A DNA stretch of 64,000 bases, taken from positions 1,370,308 to 1,434,307 of the forward strand of contig ONZQ02000007.1 in NCBI GenBank assembly GCA_900312665.1, read 5' to 3'. This DNA is from Cephalotrichum gorgonifer. Lineage: Eukaryota > Ascomycota > Sordariomycetes > Microascales > Microascaceae. A model generated the notes under the pieces. That model saw only the letters and a list, made by a program, of their open reading frames with translations. It had not been told where the DNA came from and searched no databases. Shown piece by piece: positions 1 through 10,991 of the stretch (the first letter of the stretch is position 1; every line of letters starts with the position of its first letter). The position numbers were made by a program, and so were the translations under genes.

Positions 1-3000
1 CTGTGGTTCTCATGACGAGACGTCACGCGGCTGTTACATCCCCCGCGCTCTACCTCCTTGCGCAGAACTCCCCGAAGCCGATGGACGAGAAGTCGAGGCA
101 GAAGGTATCAGAGTGGATGAATGAGGTTCTCAAGGCCATCGAGGGTACTCTTCCTAGCGTGGCCTTCGAAACGCGGACGCGCGTCCTGGAAGGCATCCTT
201 GTGGAGGCTCAGAAAAACGAGATCAAGATTAACGACGGCGTGCTGATGGGCATATGCTCAAAATATGGGTTTGAAAAGGGTAGTATCCACTGGAGCGTGG
301 TATCCGCTGTTCTGAAACTCGACCCGGACATGATTTTCGAGGGGGACAAAGGTCAAGCGCTTCTGGGCGAGGTTATCAAGAGCATTCGTGGCGTTGGTGC
401 TGGGAGCGGGCCCGATGGCCATTACGTGATGAATATCATTGATGCCATCATCACAGCCTTCACCAATGCCAAGGACTTCACAGGTTACTTGAAGTTGTGG
501 TATGAGGAGCTCAGCAGGATCGACCATGTATCCGCGGCATCACCATGGCTGCAGTCCACGATCCGATACGACAAGTCCGTCTTCTCGAAGCAGAAGCTGG
601 AGCTGGAGATAACGGTTAAGCAGCTTCTAGATGTTCTTGAGTGGCTGGCATCCCAGGAGCCCGTCCACCCTGAATCGCTCCACGTCATCCTTGACTCGAT
701 TGCACATGGACTAAAGTCCCCGGAGTTTACGGATGTTGCGGGGCCCAAGATATCTGGCCTCGTCGTGAAATTATTCACGTCCACGAATACTCAGTCCGGT
801 GCCATTCCACTACGATGGTCGATTCTGAGCCAGGTTATACCCTGGCTAGCTCCCGACGCCCGAGATAGACTCTGGGCCGAGATGAAGCTGGTGCTGGTGG
901 AGGTGCTGGAGCAGGGTAAGCTCTCGGACGAGGATACGCTCCAGGCTCTCAAATTCATCTTCGTGGCTTGGTCCCTGATGATGCCGGATGCGGATCTTCG
1001 AGTAGAGGTTGCGTCGATTGCGCTAGCCGCGGCTAGAAGACTTGCGAAAGAGATTCCTTCAAAGCTGGGAAAGAAGGCTGCATTTGGGTGGAAAGGCTTG
1101 CAACGGCCAGGCGAACCCTCGGAGGAATACCTGGCTTGGTATATGGAATTCCTTCTACGCGCCTCGTCTCGAGCCTTGCCGTGAGTACATTGGATGCTTT
1201 TCCGTGAATGGACTCTCAAAAACTAACTGGGATAGACTCCTTTCGACCGGAACTGAGGATGAACTCACAACACTCCTGGACAAGATACTCAAGTTCCTCC
1301 ACAGCGTCGACAAGAGATTCAAACCCGAATCCGACGAACCCGAAGCCCATCGGAGGTTTGTTGGTGAGGCTTTCAAAGCCCTTCTTTCTAATGAGAACGT
1401 TCTAAATAGTCGGACGCTCATCGGTGCGTGATATCTCTCTGTCAAATTATCGCAGCTTGGCTGAACTGACATTTTTCTCTCAGACAAAGTTATCGACAGC
1501 ATGAGCGGGACCCTTCGCGACAGGTTGAAGAAGGTTACGGACGAGCTAATAGACGAAAATGTGGGAGGCCTATTCTTGACTGTGCCAGATGATTGCTTCA
1601 CTCGGCCGCAGAGAGAACACCTTGCTTCTTTGCTGCTCGGGCGGATCCAGGCGATAGAGGATACGGTCGACGTGTCACCAACGCAGTGGAAGCTCATCCT
1701 CGCCGTCCTGACGAAGCTTATGAAGCGTCCCACCTTCTGCGAGGTAGGCCTTACCCATCATCTCCTCCTAATGTTTCATCTAGCGAACTCCCAGCTGACT
1801 CAAATGGCAGGAGCTGGATTTCAATTCTTTGATGACAATCTCCGAGAAGGCGTCACGATGCTTTGAAACCGAATCGGGTCCTCGAAGGTTGGGCGAGATG
1901 AGAGGCCTGGTCCCCTTGTATCAGGAGCTAATTGCGACTGTCATGAGGTTCGTGTGTTCCCCGATATAGGCTTTGGTCGCGGAACTAACTTCAGCAGTCA
2001 AATGGCGAGCCACTTCGAATCGCGCGGGCAGAAGTTCTTCGAGGATGCCGCTTCCTACGTTAAGGACTGCGCGGTAGACGAAAAGTCCGTACACCGATCG
2101 CGCCTAGGCCTTCTACTTCTCACAGCGCTAGGAAGGATTCTGTCTGAATCCTCGTCGGTCAAGGGGCAGGTTTCACTGACACCGGAGGCTGTCCAACGGA
2201 GACTCGCGGAGGCAGTTGCGAATGTGCTGCATAAATGCTGTAAGTACTGGAAGAAGAAGCCGAGGGAACTCTACGACGGCAGCTATCTCCATACGCTCTT
2301 GGTTATCCTCGACTCGGCGGAGATCATTGCACCGGGATGCTTCGAAGATATGGCTATTTCTGTCGACCGTCTAGTAAAGGCAAGCAATCTCAGCATCCAG
2401 TCCGGAAGGCTGGATGGATGGAAGCTGAGGGCATTCCTCCTTAAGCACTACCCCGACTCGGTAGAGAAGACGTTGGACCTGGCTCGATCCGAACCTGGCT
2501 CGGGCGACGAGGCAGTGGGCAATGATGGAGAGGCTCTTGACGTGGTGCAGGAGAGAGACCTCATTCCGCTCGTCCTCGAGTGTACCGAGGCCACGTTGCA
2601 GACCCTTAACAGCGAGGAGGCCAAGCTTCTCTACCTGCGAGACCTACTTGATAAACTGGAGTTTGGTCGGGATACTGAGACTCAGCTTACGGCCATCCGA
2701 TGTGTGGTCGCAAAGCTCAGTGGTAAGCTCGTCTCGCCCTAGTTCTCGGCAACTTTGCAGCTAACTTTTCTAAACTAGCTGTCTCCCCTTCCATCGGCCC
2801 CAAAGACTTTGACCTCGCCAGCGCCTACACAATCCTCGTCCGCAAAGCGCTGCAGGCGGACAGCGGAGCGAGATTCGGTAAGATCTGCGAGATCCTGCGC
2901 GTTATACTCGACGGCACGCCGGGCCACGTCTGCCAGTGGAACATCGAGGAGACGCTCGTCCTCGCGGCAACCGTGTGCTCCGAGGATGCGGCCATGGCCA

Positions 3001-3575
3001 AGCTCAAGGACTCGGAGCGGACCTACAAACACCTCTGCAAGCTCGTCGAGATGATTTTGAGGAAGTACAGGCTACGTCTCGAGGGCCACTTCCACCTCCT
3101 CATCGCGACGATGCAGGCGCTCCTCCGCGCGCTTCTCCTCCACCCCTACGACTCACGGGCCGGGGCCTGGGTCACGGGCGGCCCACCCGCGGCTGGGCCG
3201 GAGGTGTCGTACGACGCCTGGGAGGAGCACGCAGGGGCGTACAACCGCCTCGTGACGCTCGTCTGCGAGCCGACGGCCGGATCCGTGACGAGGTCGCATC
3301 ACGGAGGCGCGCTGGATGCGGCGACGGACGTGGCGAAGAGGGCGGCGGGAAGGCAGATGTATCTCGTGCTGATGGCCTACGTGAGGCTTCAGATGGAGGT
3401 GGGCGTGCCGAGGGGTGTGAGAGAGGCGCTGGAGTCCGGGGTGAATGCCGTGTTTGATGTCACGCCGGATGAGGTGAGGAAGGTTATGAACGACGGGTTG
3501 GACAGGGCGGGGAGGGAGATGATGGGGGATCTGTATAAGCGGTATAGGACGTTTGGGAAGTGGAGCGGGAAGTAG
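1..3575 (+). CDS. URB2: URB2/NPA2-like nucleolar pre-ribosome biogenesis protein (5' part outside window)
   Basis: Urb2/Npa2 proteins are large helical-repeat nucleolar proteins needed for early 60S pre-ribosomal particle assembly and 27S pre-rRNA processing. The coding frame is already open at base 1, so the N-terminal part lies to the left. Exons inferred from frame and splice signals are 1-1180, 1236-1423, 1484-1743, 1811-1947, 1998-2722 and 2779-3575. The introns are 50-67 nt, start GTGAGT, GTGCGT, GTAGGC, GTTCGT and GTAAGC, and mostly carry CTAAC or CTGAC branch points. The diagnostic C-terminal region is in the last exon: a helical segment with the pattern HFHLLIATMQALLRALL near 3088-3140, typical of the Urb2 C-terminal domain, followed by a basic end. 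All exon phases join without a stop. The acceptor of exon 4 is the least certain junction. Family assignment rests on the C-terminal pattern and overall helical character. Confidence 0.82.
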
Positions 3576-3678
3576 AGTGGGAAGCATTAAGTGCAGAGGC
3601 GGGAACGTACGGGAAGTGTGGAAAATGCATAGCGCCTTGATAGATGACAGATATTCCAGTCCTGGTTTACATTAGCTA

Positions 3679-3717
3679 GATAGGAATTATAATCAGCATT
3701 TAATGTTGATTCCTATC
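3679..3717. repeat. Inverted repeat (hairpin) downstream of URB2
   Basis: Outer arms GATAGGA (3679-3685) and TCCTATC (3711-3717) are perfect complements. Inside them AATCAGCATT (3691-3700) pairs with AATGTTGATT (3702-3711, sharing its last base with the outer arm) with one G-T wobble. A short A/T bulge (3686-3690) lies on the left arm. It sits about 100 nt past the URB2 stop codon, so it would fall in the 3' UTR or at the transcript end. Function is unknown; chance is possible in AT-rich DNA. Confidence 0.5.
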
Positions 3718-4826
3718 ACTAATGGTTCTTTGAAGTACCTAGAGGCCGACTGCTAAGCACGTCAGGGAGAGCCAATCGCCCATGTACTCCGAGTGAGCGC
3801 GCGAGAGCGATAGGAGTGACGATGGTGGCTCAGGAGACGACTCGAGTTCGCCTTGCCGCCCCCATCTAGGGTGAGTGTCAGTTTTGAAGGTTTGAGTTTT
3901 CCGTGAGTTTCTCCCTTGCAACGGAAATCCATTCCCGAACCAGGTGAATGCGTTTTATACGCAGTCAGTAATATACACTATTGTAGATGTTTCGATCAAT
4001 AGCCATGCACCCAGACTTTCATGTACTACGCCTACGCGGGCGGGGACATCTTTTGTTCACAGTCGAGCCGATATCCGCACATTATCCACGCCGGCACATG
4101 GTCTTGGTCTTGGTAGTAAGACAGGCAACTGTATATCCGGTGAGCATCTGTATCTGTTGTAGGGTGTCGGTGGAAAGGCTCATCTCTACCAAAGACGTAT
4201 TCTTTGGTGAGCTGGTATGGCGTCACGGTTGGACTGGATCTGGACAACGGCGTGGAAAAGCCTAGGTAAGTCGACAGGCAGGCAGATGTCCGCGATGGAA
4301 TGGATGATCTTGAGGGCGTGCAGTCGGAAGGTGACATCTACTGCTGGGCTTGCGCGGAGGAGAAGTTGGAGTGTGACGAAGTCTGGGAGCCACTTGTGAA
4401 TTTGAAGGGACAGAGGAGCTGGGAGGTTAAATAGATCCCTTTTCCGATATAAGTCAAGATATGTCTAATTTTGTAATGTCCAGTTCGGCGCGGCCTGTAC
4501 AAGTAGCTAGAAGAGCGGGGCCTATATGTGCCACAAGGATGATATAAGAAAAGCACCGCCATCGAGATAAAGAGGGATGGGTAGTTTATGTATTGCCTTG
4601 TGTGACATGGACCACATCGGTCGGCCAGCTCCAGGAAGGACCAACCCACATGGAAATCCTTGGAGTTTCGATCGATGCGGCTGGACCTCGTCGACTTACA
4701 CTTTCTCCAATGTAGTCCCCGTCTCCCGGTAGACTGCCTCTGAGATTAAAAGGGTTGAGGGAGGAATTTATTATAGCAGCCCTAATCTATTATCAGGCAA
4801 GATCTTCCTCAGTTTATACACAGACA

Positions 4827-5052
4827 GGACCCTCGATTTCTTGTGAGCTGTGGTCGTGTATGCTGGTAAGTGGTTGAGTCGAGAATGGCAATCCCCCACC
4901 AAAAAAGCAAAACTAAAAAAAAAATTACAAAAACATACAACACCAGGGATTCGCTGGTCGTCACCGACCCAACTACTAGTCTAGCGCTTCGTGGTTTATG
5001 TATAGGGGAGCGGACGGGACCCTCAGCTTTCCACGAGCTATGGTCGTATGTA
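4827..5052 (+). repeat. Imperfect direct repeat pair, about 36 nt each
   Basis: Copies at 4827-4862 and 5017-5052 share the blocks GGACCCTC, GAGCT and TGGTCGT at the same internal spacing, about three quarters identical by eye, and are 190 nt apart. No terminal inverted repeats or coding potential accompany them. They may be remnants of a decayed repeat or of a local duplication. Confidence 0.4.
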
Positions 5053-5408
5053 TTAGACTTCTTCCTCAGCAAACTATAAGTAGGCATCGATATCTCGACA
5101 AAGAACATTTGTTTGCCAGGCAGTCGCATTTCCCGTCTTGGCCAAATGTTTCCCGTCCTTCGAACCCAGAACGCGCGCTTGCCCCAAAGGAGCACAATGG
5201 CTAAATTGGCTTCCCCACGTCATCTCAAAACACATCATGCGCTGTATTCAAGTAGTAGACCTATCCATCGGCCCTAGGCAACTCGAAAATACTAATTTCT
5301 TAGACGGTAACATCCCCATTGCTTGTCCCTCTGGGCATCTTCATATAATCCCCCCCAAGATCTCGCGAGAATAAGGCCGCTCGATTTGCCTGCTCCCCCC
5401 TTCTTTGG

Positions 5409-6618
5409 ATGCCGAGCTTCACGCTGATGGCTATCACTTCCGTCCATATCTGGATCCTCGTCGCCGCGGTAGTAGCTTTGTTTGCAGCATACAGTATGGG
5501 ATTGTTCGGGAAAAACCACATGCCCGTGGATGGCAAGGTAAGGGGCGCAGGAAGCTTTACCCGATCTCGGTCCGGGGATTTCTTAACTTTACTAACTGCG
5601 ACGTGCGTGCTGTTAGACCGTGCTCCTAACAGGCGCGTCGGAGGGGATGGGGCTCGCTGTCGCGGAGATGTTGGCGGCAAAGGGGGCGAACTTGATTCTG
5701 GTATCTCGTAGTGCTGGGAAGCTGGAGGAGGCGCTCCTGAAGGTCAAGGTGCGATTTATCCCGCCCCCGGCTCACCATTTCTTTTCGTCGCAACATTCAA
5801 CTAATCCTCTTGGGAAACCCAAAAAGGCCGCTGCGAAACACCCCAAGACCCAACGATTCCACTACATAACCGCCGATGTATCCGTCCGCGACTACTCCGG
5901 CCCTCTCATCGCCGAGGTCATCGCCTGGAACGGCGGTTCCGCTCCAGACGTGGTCTGGTGTATGGCGGGCAAGTGCGAGCCCGGGCTCTTCGTCGAGACG
6001 CCCTTCTCCTCCCTCCGCGACCACATGGACCTGAATTTCTACGGCACGGCCGAGCTCTCGCACACCATCCTCTCGGAGTGGCTCGCGCCCGACGCGCCCG
6101 TGACCGAGCAGCCGAAGCACCTCGTGCTCACGTCCAGCGTTGTAGCGTTCTACACGGTGGCGGGGTACGGCTCATATGCGCCGGCCAAGTGCGGGATCCG
6201 CGCGCTGGCGGACACCATATCGCAGGAGATGCTCCTCTACCCGCAGAAGGTCGACGTGCACGTTGTCTACCCGGGCACCATCGACTCACCCGGGTTCAAG
6301 AGAGAGAACGAGCTCAAGCCGGAGATCACACTACTGCTCGAAAAGGACGACCCCGTGCAGAGCGCGGAGGAGGTCGCGAGCAGGGCGATCGCCGGGCTCG
6401 AGAGGGGGGACTACTTCATCACGGTGTCGTGGCTGGGCCACCTCATGAAGTGGGGGGTCATGAGCGGGTCACTGAGGAATAACTGGGTGGTGGACACGGT
6501 CATGGCCATCGTCACGACCCTGGCGTGGATCATTGTGCAGCCCATCATATTGGGGACAGTGAGGAAGTATGCGAGGGAGCATGGACATCCGAGCACGTAT
6601 AAGAAGAGAGATGCGTGA
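5409..6618 (+). CDS. TSC10: 3-ketodihydrosphingosine reductase (short-chain dehydrogenase)
   Basis: Predicted to reduce 3-ketosphinganine to dihydrosphingosine with NADPH at the ER, the second step of sphingolipid synthesis. Exons are 5409-5537, 5617-5748 and 5827-6618, giving 350 residues. The first intron has a CTAAC branch point and the second a CTAAT. The N terminus (about residues 8-30) is a hydrophobic anchor. The Rossmann dinucleotide motif TGASEGMG lies at 48-55, the catalytic pair is in the YAPAK motif, and a hydrophobic helix near the C terminus (WVVDTVMAIVTTLAWIIV) matches the membrane-bound KSR/Tsc10 family rather than generic SDRs. An in-frame ATG at 5427 is an alternative start. 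The gene reads alone, convergent with the zeta-like gene to its right. Family confidence is high. Confidence 0.87.
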
Positions 6619-6872
6619 TCCCGGGGCGCGTTGATTTACGATGGAGGCAGGCAGGCTGGAGCTGCCACATCTCGGCGATGAGTGAGTATGTCAGATACCC
6701 TCGCTTGCATCTTGCTTTGCGCATTACACCCGGAAGCAGGAAACCTCCCCAGATTGCGGAGGCCGGTGGGAGAAAGTTCGTGAGTGGAAGGAGGGCGGGC
6801 TAGACAAATAGGGGTCTCCTGTCTCTTCTCATACGCCCTTGTAGTATTGTAATATCATAGAACCTAATAGCA

Positions 6873-7868
6873 TCATGATCGTACACCTAACATCAGCATA
6901 TTGTCCGGCCTACTCGTCGCGTCCTTGGGGTCGGGGAACAGCAGCGGCCGCAGCGGCGGGAAGTCCACCGCCCGGCCTGACGACCCCTTCAGCAAGGGCT
7001 CCAGCAACAGCTTGACCTCCTCAAACCCGGCAGCCGCTTCCTCGACGCCCTCAAGACGCCTCAAGTCCTCCTCCACGTGCCGCACCTCGTCCCCGCTCAG
7101 GGGCCTCTCCCTCTCCACCCTCACCGCGTCCGCCACCGACCCACTCAGCCGCCCCCCCACGCTCTCGGACCCGAAGACGACGAGGTTACCCCTCCTCACG
7201 ACGAGGATCTGGTCCACTTTCCCCTGGTCAAGCCACTGTGCGGAAGCAAGCAGCCCCGCGTACGAGTCGTCGTGGACCTTCTTCGGCGTCAGTCTCGACG
7301 GCAAGCCCCTGAAACCGGCCTCGGGCAAGTTCTGGTAGAATCGCGTCATGATGCCCAGCCGGCTCAGCCCCTCCGGCACGGCGAGCACCACCACCTCGAC
7401 CCTGTACCCCCCCACCTTGAAGCGCTCCGCGAGGTCGGTGAAGTCGGAGGGGTGCCGGCACGCGCTCTCCAGCAGGACGTCGACGCGGCGGGATATGGCT
7501 GCGTCGGCGGCCATGGACAGCCAGCGGCGGGCGTCGGGGCTCGCGGCGGCGGAGGCGATGGCCTGTGAGTGGGAGACCAGGAGGGCGGCGTAGGAGGGGT
7601 GGAAGGCCTTGTATGTGTCGGCTATGAAGTGGGCGGGGGCGGAGCCGCGGAGGGAGCGGATGGCGGCATGGAGGGTGGGCGCGGTGCGGGTCTTGCCGGC
7701 GCCGGTTTGGCCGAGGAGGAGGACTGCAAGGGGCTGGGTGTCCGGGGAGTGGCCGGTGGAGGGGACGGTGGCGTTTGGGAATTCGGTGGGGAGGATGGTG
7801 GTGGTGAAGATTTGGAGGGCGAGGTCGTCCGATAGAATGTGAGAAGAGAGGTCGGGTGGAGAAGGCAT
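6873..7868 (-). CDS. Zeta-toxin-type P-loop kinase domain protein
   Basis: Intronless gene of 331 residues. A Walker A motif GQTGAGKT lies at residues 53-60 and is followed by ADTYKAFHP (about 83-91), which resembles the Asp...His-Pro motif of the zeta toxin/UDP-N-acetylglucosamine kinase family, and by LLESACRHPSDF (about 132-143), like the family's E-x-T/R-x-P segment. In bacteria such proteins phosphorylate UDP-GlcNAc and are countered by an epsilon antitoxin. Fungal relatives are stand-alone and their substrates are generally unknown. No antitoxin-like partner is visible beside it. No signal peptide or membrane segment is seen, so a cytosolic location is inferred. It is divergent from SAS10 (about 0.9 kb between starts) and convergent with TSC10. 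It could instead be another kind of P-loop kinase. Confidence 0.7.
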   Translation of the reverse strand: MPSPPDLSSHILSDDLALQIFTTTILPTEFPNATVPSTGHSPDTQPLAVLLLGQTGAGKTRTAPTLHAAIRSLRGSAPAHFIADTYKAFHPSYAALLVSHSQAIASAAASPDARRWLSMAADAAISRRVDVLLESACRHPSDFTDLAERFKVGGYRVEVVVLAVPEGLSRLGIMTRFYQNLPEAGFRGLPSRLTPKKVHDDSYAGLLASAQWLDQGKVDQILVVRRGNLVVFGSESVGGRLSGSVADAVRVERERPLSGDEVRHVEEDLRRLEGVEEAAAGFEEVKLLLEPLLKGSSGRAVDFPPLRPLLFPDPKDATSRPDNMLMLGVRS

Positions 7869-8758
7869 GGATGCGACGTTTGGTCTTGGTAAACGGGAGG
7901 ATGGATGCGATGTGATGGATGTGATCCTGCTGGTGACTTATAAAGGCTCGAGTGTGGTAAGAAGCAGAAGGATGGCGATCTGAACTGATATGAACAGTTG
8001 GTCTCAATAGTTTGAAGTATATCTTCTAGGGACAAGATATAGCTAAAAGAACAGGAGAGGTGAGGTGGCCTCAAGGGGAACGAATAATGGCCAATGCAAC
8101 ACTTGGTTCAAGTATATATATCGAGAGATATTAAGTACGTTTAATAAGTGTAATGGTAAGTGTACAAATCTGGGGCCCCCAGATCACAGCGCAGGGTTTA
8201 GAGCTTTGGGCACCTAGTCGAAACAGCAGAAAGTGTCTCTTAAACTAGACGGGATGGTCTTGACACACGGCTGCGTTGTCCACGATCTTCAACTTCATCC
8301 GCTCTGGGAAGTTACAAACCTGAATGGGAAGCGTGCTAGCATTTGAAGCTAATACGGGCGTCAGATACAATATGATCGCCGCCCCTGAGTGTATTACAGA
8401 ATCCCGCCAGGCCACACTAGGCACACTGGTTTCTTCCGGTGGTATTCTTCTGTCTTGAGCCTGTGACAGGAAGTTTTGCAAATGCAATTGGCAGAGCTGC
8501 GGGGAACTGACCCCATATTTGAATGCACGTTGCTTTGTCGCCCGCTTGATGCTAAAGTACAAGGATGATGTTGCTGCCCCACTATACCATACCACCTGCA
8601 GGCTGATAAGATAAGAAAATCAATCCATGGTAAAGAAAAAAAGTTTTCCCCACCAGGAACAGAGCCGAAGGACGTATCGACCAACGAACGAAGAAGCGAC
8701 TTCTTGTCCTCTACATCACCCTCCCACCACCAACGTCCATAAACGAGATCATCTAATC
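7869..8758. other. Divergent promoter region, zeta-like kinase / SAS10
   Basis: 890 bp between two divergent start codons. It probably holds both promoters and leaders. An ATG at 8627 is in frame with SAS10 but probably lies in its leader. A minus-strand open frame at 8245-8595 has no recognisable domain. Confidence 0.5.
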
Positions 8759-10618
8759 ATGGGTAAGAAGAGAAAGGCCAGCAAGGCACCTGTGCCCAAG
8801 GGCCCCAGGGAAGTCGATGCCGCCGACGCCCGGCTTGGACCCATCACAACATACGCCGACGTCGCCGACTCCGAAGATGAACACTTCCTCCAGCAGGACG
8901 AGATCCGCTTCGACGACGAACCACAAACAAAGAGGCAAAGGAGACTCCAAGAGGAAGCCGACTTCTTGGAGGATTCAGATGTGGAGATCTTCGGCGACGA
9001 TGGCGACGACTCCGACGCCGACAGCATCGTCGCTGCCGTGAAGAAGGGCGGGGCGAAGCAAAAGAAGAAGCAGAAGAAGAAGGACACGGATGATTCTGAG
9101 GATGAGGAGGAGGAGCCCGAGGACGAAGGAGACGAGAACTGGTGGGGGTCCTCGAGGAAAGAGTACTACGACAACGATAATATTGAGACGGAGGCCGATG
9201 CTCTAGAGGAAGAGGCCGAGGCGAAACGGCTGCAGCAGAAGAAGCTGTCGAAGATGGCGGAAGAGGACTTTATCTTTGACGAGAATGAGTGGGCGCAGGC
9301 CAAGGACTCAGAGGAGAAGGGTGACGTGGTGACTGAGGTCCTTGGAGACGCCGAGATCCCGGAGGACATGAGCGCCGAGGACAGATACGCGCTGCTGACG
9401 ACAAGATACCCCGAGTTCGAGCCCCTCGTCGAGGAGTTCCAGGAACTCCACCCACAACTGGCTGCTCTACAAAAAGCCGCTGAAGGAATGCCGGCCAAGT
9501 CTGTTGCCTCCGTCAAGCACTGGATTCTTGGGTGCTACGTCGCTGCCCTCGCTGGCTACTTCGCGTTGCTCACATCTCCTGTGAGGGATGGCTCGGGCGC
9601 GCAGAGGACGATGGACCCCGCCGAGCTACGCGACCACGAGATCATGGAGACGCTCGTCACCTGCCGAAACCAGTGGAACAGAGTGAAGACCCTGGAGCCA
9701 CCCTCGGCCGAAGCTTCCCCAGAGCCGGACTCGGACACCGAGATGGTTGGGCTTAGCGTCGAGGCAGTCGAAGCCGCCGTGCCTGAGGCCGAGCCTAAGG
9801 AGCTACGGGCGAAGAAGCCGAAGAAGGGCAAGAAGAAGACGACAGCAACCACTTCCAAGACCTCAGAAGAGATCGAAGAGTCCCTTGCTGACTTGTACGA
9901 TCTTCCGCTCACTACTAAGAAGGCTAAGAAGCGCAGTGTGAGCAAGTCTGCCCCCGCGGAGGACGACAACTCCGACTTCGGTGAGGAGGACGCCCTCAAC
10001 GCCGAGCAAGCGGCCGAGAAGGCCCAGCGCAAGAAGAGTCTCCGGTTCTACACCTCCCAGATTGTTCAGAAGGCGAACAAGCGCGCAGGCGCGGGCCGCG
10101 ACGCCGGTGGCGACATGGACATCCCGTACAGGGAGCGTCTGAAGGACCGACAGGAGCGACTCAACAAGCTGGCGGAGAAACGCGGCCTGAAGCACGGCGA
10201 GGGTCTAGACGAGGGCGGCGACGACGACGACGACGCCGCCACCGCGGCCGCCATGCGCGGGAACGAGGACGAGTACTACGACATGGTGGCGTCGGCCTCG
10301 TCCAAGAAGAAGACCGAGAAGAAGGACCGCGCCGCGGCACTGGCGGCGGCGACGGCGGCGGACCGCGTGGTGCCGGTGGAGGTGGTGGGCGAGGACGGCA
10401 AGAGGAAGATTACGTTCCAGATCGAGAAGAACAAGGGTCTCACGCCGCACCGGAAGAAGGAGAACAGGAACGCGCGTGTGAAGAAGAGGAAGGCGTACGA
10501 GAGCAAGATGAAGAAGTTGAGCAGCGTGATGCCAGTGTACAAGGCGGAGCCAAAGGGCGGATACGCCGGTGTCACGACTGGTATCAAGGCTGGCTTGATC
10601 AGGAGTACCAAATTTTAG
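8759..10618 (+). CDS. SAS10: SAS10/UTP3 small-subunit processome protein
   Basis: Component of the U3 snoRNP/SSU processome in the nucleolus, required for early 18S rRNA processing. Single exon, 619 residues. The start at MGKKRKAS fits family members, which begin with a basic stretch; an in-frame ATG 132 nt upstream (8627) would add 44 residues of low-quality sequence. The N-terminal half has long acidic and Lys-rich tracts, then a Sas10/Utp3/C1D-type helical domain around residues 195-300. The C-terminal Sas10 domain is clear: an ITFQIEKNKGLTPHRKK segment, an Arg/Lys-rich stretch and a GGYAGVTTGIK end. It lies about 370 bp upstream of COG1 on the same strand. Confidence 0.93.
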   Translation: MGKKRKASKAPVPKGPREVDAADARLGPITTYADVADSEDEHFLQQDEIRFDDEPQTKRQRRLQEEADFLEDSDVEIFGDDGDDSDADSIVAAVKKGGAKQKKKQKKKDTDDSEDEEEEPEDEGDENWWGSSRKEYYDNDNIETEADALEEEAEAKRLQQKKLSKMAEEDFIFDENEWAQAKDSEEKGDVVTEVLGDAEIPEDMSAEDRYALLTTRYPEFEPLVEEFQELHPQLAALQKAAEGMPAKSVASVKHWILGCYVAALAGYFALLTSPVRDGSGAQRTMDPAELRDHEIMETLVTCRNQWNRVKTLEPPSAEASPEPDSDTEMVGLSVEAVEAAVPEAEPKELRAKKPKKGKKKTTATTSKTSEEIEESLADLYDLPLTTKKAKKRSVSKSAPAEDDNSDFGEEDALNAEQAAEKAQRKKSLRFYTSQIVQKANKRAGAGRDAGGDMDIPYRERLKDRQERLNKLAEKRGLKHGEGLDEGGDDDDDAATAAAMRGNEDEYYDMVASASSKKKTEKKDRAAALAAATAADRVVPVEVVGEDGKRKITFQIEKNKGLTPHRKKENRNARVKKRKAYESKMKKLSSVMPVYKAEPKGGYAGVTTGIKAGLIRSTKF

Positions 10619-10991
10619 TGGGCGCTAAGTTTTATATAAGTTGGTGTATTCTGGGCTTAATGAGTACCGGGATATTGTATTTCTCCGTGTTACCCTTCCA
10701 AAATGATATGTCAAAATTATACGTCGAAGTTGCGCCGCGTGTTTTAAGATGCGGTTTCATGTCGTTAATATTGGCCGCGATTGATTTTCGGCTTGGACAT
10801 GTAGCGTTCTGTCCATTATGTAAGCGTGGAACGCAACCTGAATTGAGGAGTGTTGAGAGCTCCGATGACACTCCTGTTCTAACACCTGGCCCCTATTTTC
10901 CAACCATTTCACCGGTCCAGGAATGCTAAAATAGTTCAGTCAAGTCACGGATGATACGCCTATAATTACAACCAAGAGCTTCACTGAAGCC
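10619..10991. other. SAS10-COG1 intergenic spacer
   Basis: 373 bp, AT-richer than the genes. It would carry the SAS10 3' end and the COG1 promoter. No gene seen. Confidence 0.5.

Larger units (their letters stand above)
3576..5408. other. Intergenic region with no supported gene
   Basis: This 1.8-kb stretch separates URB2 from the ketosphinganine reductase gene. It is richer in A and T than the flanking genes and holds only short open frames with no recognisable domain. Two structures stand out: a hairpin at 3679-3717 just behind URB2, and an imperfect 36-nt direct repeat at 4827-4862 and 5017-5052. No tRNA boxes or intact transposon ends were seen. Confidence 0.6.

Noticed and set aside
6670..6690. 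GCGATGAG element like the PAC motif of ribosome biogenesis promoters
   Set aside because: It lies in the 3' region of the reductase gene and not upstream of any ribosome biogenesis gene here.
8245..8595. Minus-strand open frame of 116 codons with a hydrophobic stretch near the middle
   Set aside because: No domain, no clear signal peptide at a start codon, and it lies in the SAS10/zeta-like promoter region.
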